Assembly: GCA_963575745.1 (NCBI GenBank)
Contig: CAUYUJ010018062.1
Location: 151,629-215,628, forward strand
Length of the DNA: 64,000 nt
Direction of reading: 5' to 3'
Origin: Prorocentrum cordatum
Lineage: Eukaryota; Sar; Dinophyceae; Prorocentrales; Prorocentraceae
Part shown: positions 60,571-64,000 of the stretch, one piece after another
Position numbering within the stretch: the stretch's first letter is position 1
Layout: every line of letters starts with the position of its first letter
Position numbers and translations under genes: made by a program
Notes under the pieces: generated by a model
What the model was told of the DNA's origin: nothing
The model's input: the letters and a program-made list of their open reading frames with translations, nothing else
Databases searched by the model: none

Positions 60571-60880
60571 ACTATAATCCTGAAGCATGTAAATTCCAAC
60601 AGCGTCACGGCTGGAGGGCGGGTCGTCTCCAAAATGTGGCTATCGTTTTAGCGTTGCGCTCCTTCGTTTCAACAAAACGCAACACTGTCACTGATGGAGG
60701 GCGGGCCGTTTTCAAGATGTGGTTCTCGCCCTAGCACCGCGCACACTCGTTTTGAAATGTGGCCGAAGCATGGATGGAGGGCGGTTCCTTTTCAACATGT
60801 GGTTCTCGCCTCAGCGCCGCGAACATTCGCTTCAAAAGCTCACAACGGTTTCAAGGATTATTGTGGTTGGCGCCCTTGGA
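60570..60880 (+). repeat. 80-bp repeat (GGAGGGCGG / GTTTTCAAGATGTGG family)
   Basis: GATGGAGGGCGG or near at 60611, 60691 and 60773, each followed by TTTTCAA.ATGTGGTTCTCG and GC.CCGCG.ACA.TCG. Relatives at 3770-4010 and 32060. Confidence 0.85.
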
Positions 60881-61065
60881 ATGCTGTTCTGGCATAATGC
60901 GGACTGTCAGGGCGCAACAGTCATGTTGCTTCGTGGGGCTGAAGTCCCAGCAACGGTGTTCTGAGACGGATTAGGACTGTCAGAGCAGAACAGTCACATT
61001 GGCTCGCGGCGCTGAGGTCCTAGGAATAGTGTTTTGGCACGATTGAGGACTCTCAGACTGTTGTC
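60881..61065 (+). repeat. 76-bp tandem repeat, about 2.5 units
   Basis: GGACTGTCAGGGCGCAACAG at about 60900 and GGACTGTCAGAGCAGAACAG at 60976, then GGACTCTCAGACTGTTG at 61048. Shared GCTGAGGTCCTAGGAATAGT-like blocks. Confidence 0.8.
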
Positions 61066-61182
61066 TTCCAATGGGACATTTCCTGCAATGAAAATTGACT
61101 CTTGCAAGAATTCACAAAGAGGGAACTTGGAGGGAGGATGTACTGCAGCATCGTTGGTGCGCCTTGGGTTTGCACTGGTCCT

Positions 61183-61266
61183 CCTCCTCCTCCTCCTCCT
61201 CCTCCTCCTCCTCCTCCTCTTCCTCCTCCTCCTCCTCCTCCTTCTCCTCCTCCTCCTCCTCGTCTA
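61183..61266. repeat. CTC tract
   Basis: About 80 bp of CTC with two TTC interruptions. Confidence 0.95.
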
Positions 61267-62150
61267 CACCTGGCAAGGGGGCGGGCTGACAGATCCCACC
61301 AGAGGCAGTTCCACGGGGCGTAGGGTTCGGTTATGTATAGGTTGGTGGTTTCACAGCGCGTCCCAGCTGGCTAACTTAGGCAAGCCCTGCCCAGGTAAGA
61401 TCCCCAGTAACGCTGCTGCTTGCAAGTGGCCCGAGGTTTTCTGCAAGGTTGGGAAGATCAAGAAAGGGCTCCTCTGGCGGTCCGGTCGGTCGGAGGGGGG
61501 AACGCAGCGCGCGCGCGGCGCGGCCACCCCCACGTTCTCGAATTTCGAGGACCGCCGCAGAAAGGGGGCGCCCCTCTCGACTCCCCCCTCGCCTCGTAGA
61601 TCTCATGCGACTTCGTCCTCGCGCCGCTCGCTCCCTCCCTCGTCGCCCCCAGCCCCTCCCTCCTCCGCCCCTCGCTCCTCGCCCGTCCCTCCCCCTCGCC
61701 CCCACGCGGCCGCGAGGTGGAGCCGATGGCCCTCGAGCCCCCGTCCGGCCCCGAGGAGCGGCCCGCCCAGGCGCCCCCCCCTGACGACGACCGCGAGGGG
61801 GGCGGGCGGCCGCGCAGAGCGCGGCGCCGTGCGCGGCGGGCGGCGGGCGGCGCGAGGGCGGCCGCCCGCCGGCGCTGCAGCGGCGCTGCGGCGGCACGAA
61901 GCATGCCGGCGGCGGCGCTGCGGCGGCGGCGGCGGCGCTGTGGCCGGCGGCGGCGGCCGGTCGGCGGTGCTCGACAGCGGCGGCGCTGAAAGGCGGCGGC
62001 GGCCCGCCTGCGCCGCATGGCGGCGGCGGCGCTGCGGGGGCGGCGCGCGCGCGGGGGCGAGGGGGCAACGTTGGGGCGGAGGGGGCTCCGGGGGGGACGC
62101 ATCGACGCCCAGTTGCCCAGTCATCGCCGAGCCGGCGCGGGCCAGATAGA
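61267..62150. repeat. GC-rich region ending in GGC-type repeats
   Basis: 61270-61560 is unassigned single-copy DNA. From about 61720 the sequence is nearly all G and C with GGCGGC and GGCGCTGCGGCGGC units (61850-62050). Antisense Ala/Pro/Arg frames are compositional. Confidence 0.6.
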
Positions 62151-62539
62151 GGGCCTACCGCCGATCTATCGGCGATGCGTCGCCGATTCCATGTCGACGC
62201 TTCCCCTCCTGAGCTGTTCCTCCCCTAACGTCGCCCCTCAGCTGGGCGAGGGGGGGGGATGAGGGGGGCTTGTGGCGACGGGTGGGAGGGGAGGAACATG
62301 TATTGATCCCGCTGCCCGTCCTTCGTTGCCACAGCTCGAAGTCCTGGTCCAAGCGCGCTCCCAGGAGAGGTCCGTGGAGTAGCTGTGCTGGCATGCGCTG
62401 GTTCGCCCCGAGAGGTGGGGGGAGGGGGGAGGGGGGAGCGGCCCCGCGGGAGTGGCGCCGCGGAGTCGGGGGATGGCAGTGACGGGAGGATCGCCGCCAT
62501 CTTGCCGCGGCGACGGGAAGCTTCTGGGAGATCCAGAGA
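62151..62539. other. Unassigned; trace of GGCGATGC motif
   Basis: ATCTATCGGCGATGCGTCGC at 62163 resembles the GGCGATGC foldback core. No gene. Confidence 0.35.
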
Positions 62540-62700
62540 GGACGAGGCGGGACTTCTCAGAAGGCCTCGCGGCGTCTGACCAGTTTTTGTGTTTTCGGGG
62601 AAGGCTTAGGAAATGTCTCAGAAGACCGGGGGGCTTCCGAGCCTTCTGAAAAGGCCCGCCCCTTCTCATTACCCCCACGCTCGCCGCCGACAATGGGCAC
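62540..62700. mobile_element. Dispersed repeat F3, copy
   Basis: CGGGACTTCTCAGAAGGCC, GTCTCAGAAGACCGGG, GAGCCTTCTGAAAAGGCCCG and CCTTCTCATTACCCCCACGC then TCGCCGCCG. Confidence 0.7.
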
Positions 62701-63077
62701 CAAGTCCAACAGCGGCTCTTGTTCGGTTTGAGCAGGACTCGCTGCCGGTGTCCCCACGGCTGGTGTCCATGTGAGGCAGGAGACCGCCTGCCCAACAACG
62801 GCCGCTGCTGGTCTGCGGCAGCATGTGCTGTTGTGCATTGTACCCATCTTTTCCGTACCCGTCTCGGGCGTCCAAGAGGGAGGGCTGCCGTTGTCTCGGT
62901 TGGCCTTCCTACGAGCCAAGAGCGAAGCCACCCCGCGGCGATCCTCGCCCTGAGGCGTCCTCCGATCGGCACGCGGTGTGCCCTCCGGTGGTGCGCGCGC
63001 GCAGGAGGAGGGCGAGGGGCCACAACGAGGCGCGCAGCCGGCCGCCGTCAAGCAGGAGCGCCTCCCCCAGCGGGGAG
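62701..63077. other. Unassigned
   Basis: Single-copy GC-rich sequence. No recognised coding motif. Confidence 0.3.
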
Positions 63078-63320
63078 GAGGAGGAGGAGGAGGAGGAGGA
63101 GGAGGAGGAGGAGGAGGAGGAGGAGGAGCAGGAGGAGGAGGAGGAGGAGCAGGAGGAGGAGCAGGAAGAGGAGGAGGAGGAGGAGGCGAAGGACGAGGGG
63201 GAGGAGGAGGAGCGGAGGGGGGGGGGGGGGGGGAGGAGGAGGGGGAGGGGGGAGGGGGAGGGGGGAGGGGGAGGGGAAGGGGGGAGGGGGAGGGGGAAGG
63301 GGGAGGGGGAGAGGTGGCTG
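63078..63320. repeat. GGA tract passing into GGGGGA tract
   Basis: GGA with GCA interruptions to 63215, a run of about 18 G at 63219, then GGGGGAGGGGG units of 6-12 bp. Confidence 0.95.
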
Positions 63321-64000
63321 GGCGGAGGCCGTCTTGCTTCGGTCGCTTCTGAAGTTGGTGGTGGTGGTGGTGCTCCATATGAGTCCAAAGTCAGCTCGGA
63401 CTACGGAGTGTGGTGGGGTAACCCCCTCATGACTATGAGCTCGGCACCACACGACACGTGGGACACGAACGGCATGGCCCGAGATTCGGGCGTAGCCCGT
63501 GTACGGCCCGTGCCAACAGGTGCACGCGGGATCCACCAGCAAGCAGCAACGACGCGGAAGACCAAGAGCGAGCGGGCGCCACTGCAGGCCAGGGGAGGCG
63601 AAGGCGCCCCCCCAGGTGTCCGCACGCGGACGCCCAGGAGGGAGCACTTCGCACAACCCTCGGCCAGAGGTGGCCCCCGAGGGGGGGAGGAGAGGCCGAC
63701 GGCCCAGGAGGAGCGGGGCAGGCGAGAGGAGGGGGGAGGGACGAGACGACCGCAGGAGGGATCCCCGCTCTTGCACCAAAAGAACTTAGAGAAGCAGCTA
63801 CCTCTTCAAAGAAACTGGGACGAGGTCGCACCAAAAAATGTCATGCTGTGGCCAGCCGTGCAGTGGTCAGCTACATGCCGACAACCATCTCACACATCTT
63901 TCCCCGCTACAGACGCGCGCACCACCACAGGCACGATCAAGCTCTCTTCACTCCTGTTACGACAGCACACGATTCACGAGCATAAAGAAATACAGACACG
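63321..64000. other. Unassigned to end of window
   Basis: Single-copy sequence. Frames of 90-175 codons overlap on both strands without recognised motifs. CAGGAGGGA and CGAGGGGGGGAGGAGAGG purine runs occur near 63680-63760. Confidence 0.35.

Overview
The window looks like nuclear DNA of a dinoflagellate. The evidence is GC-rich, intron- and repeat-laden sequence with sparse plus-strand genes; a decayed LINE of the ORF1 / endonuclease / reverse transcriptase / zinc-knuckle / RNase H type familiar from dinoflagellates; a possible relict of the dinoflagellate spliced leader (14190-14206) just upstream of a gene; and very long trinucleotide tracts. The high GC resembles Prorocentrum, but the genus cannot be proven from the sequence. 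There is one assembly gap of 100 N (21103-21202).

Region by region. 1-4.3 kb: tandem arrays (131-bp hairpin-bearing units, a 1-kb CAGCCT tract, 72-bp and 80-bp units). 4.3-6.5 kb: trinucleotide tracts, a frameshifted minus-strand coding fragment, and a foldback element nested in another repeat. 6.7-16.6 kb: several copies of a foldback (MITE-like) family and large arrays of a ~432-bp satellite and 70-95-bp repeats; part of this fills a ~2-kb intron. 14.2-17.7 kb: the gene-bearing core, with a secreted ML (MD-2/NPC2-like lipid-binding) protein in two exons and, ~390 bp downstream, an exon with a Kazal domain and a cysteine-rich ShK-like domain. 17.7-18.9 kb: GGGGCCTCTT-type repeat with a 663-bp duplication. 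19.4-20.4 kb: a gene for a coiled-coil protein with a Cys-rich start and a Gly/Lys tail. 20.9-23.1 kb: polypurine/polypyrimidine tracts around the gap. 23-28 kb: dispersed elements and tandem repeats. 28.1-32 kb: a ~3.9-kb CTC/CAT tract. 32-36.5 kb: dispersed repeats and two foldbacks. 36.5-39.2 kb: two ATG tracts bracketing a duplicated ~205-bp unit. 41.9-42.6 kb: a large degenerate inverted repeat. 42.9-48.7 kb: the decayed LINE. 48.7-64 kb: further tracts, a 158-bp satellite, and several more foldback candidates.

I recognise few host genes: the ML gene, the Kazal/ShK exon, the coiled-coil gene and a minus-strand fragment. Nothing suggests they form a pathway. The ML and Kazal/ShK products look extracytoplasmic by domain type, but only the ML gene shows a signal peptide. 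The main value of the window is its mobile DNA: at least five dispersed families with inverted ends or foldback structure, three further foldback candidates seen once, and two nested insertions, one with a visible target-site duplication of about 10-11 bp. Most long open frames are read-through of trinucleotide tracts and are not genes. Intron-exon borders are approximate because dinoflagellate introns often lack canonical GT donors.
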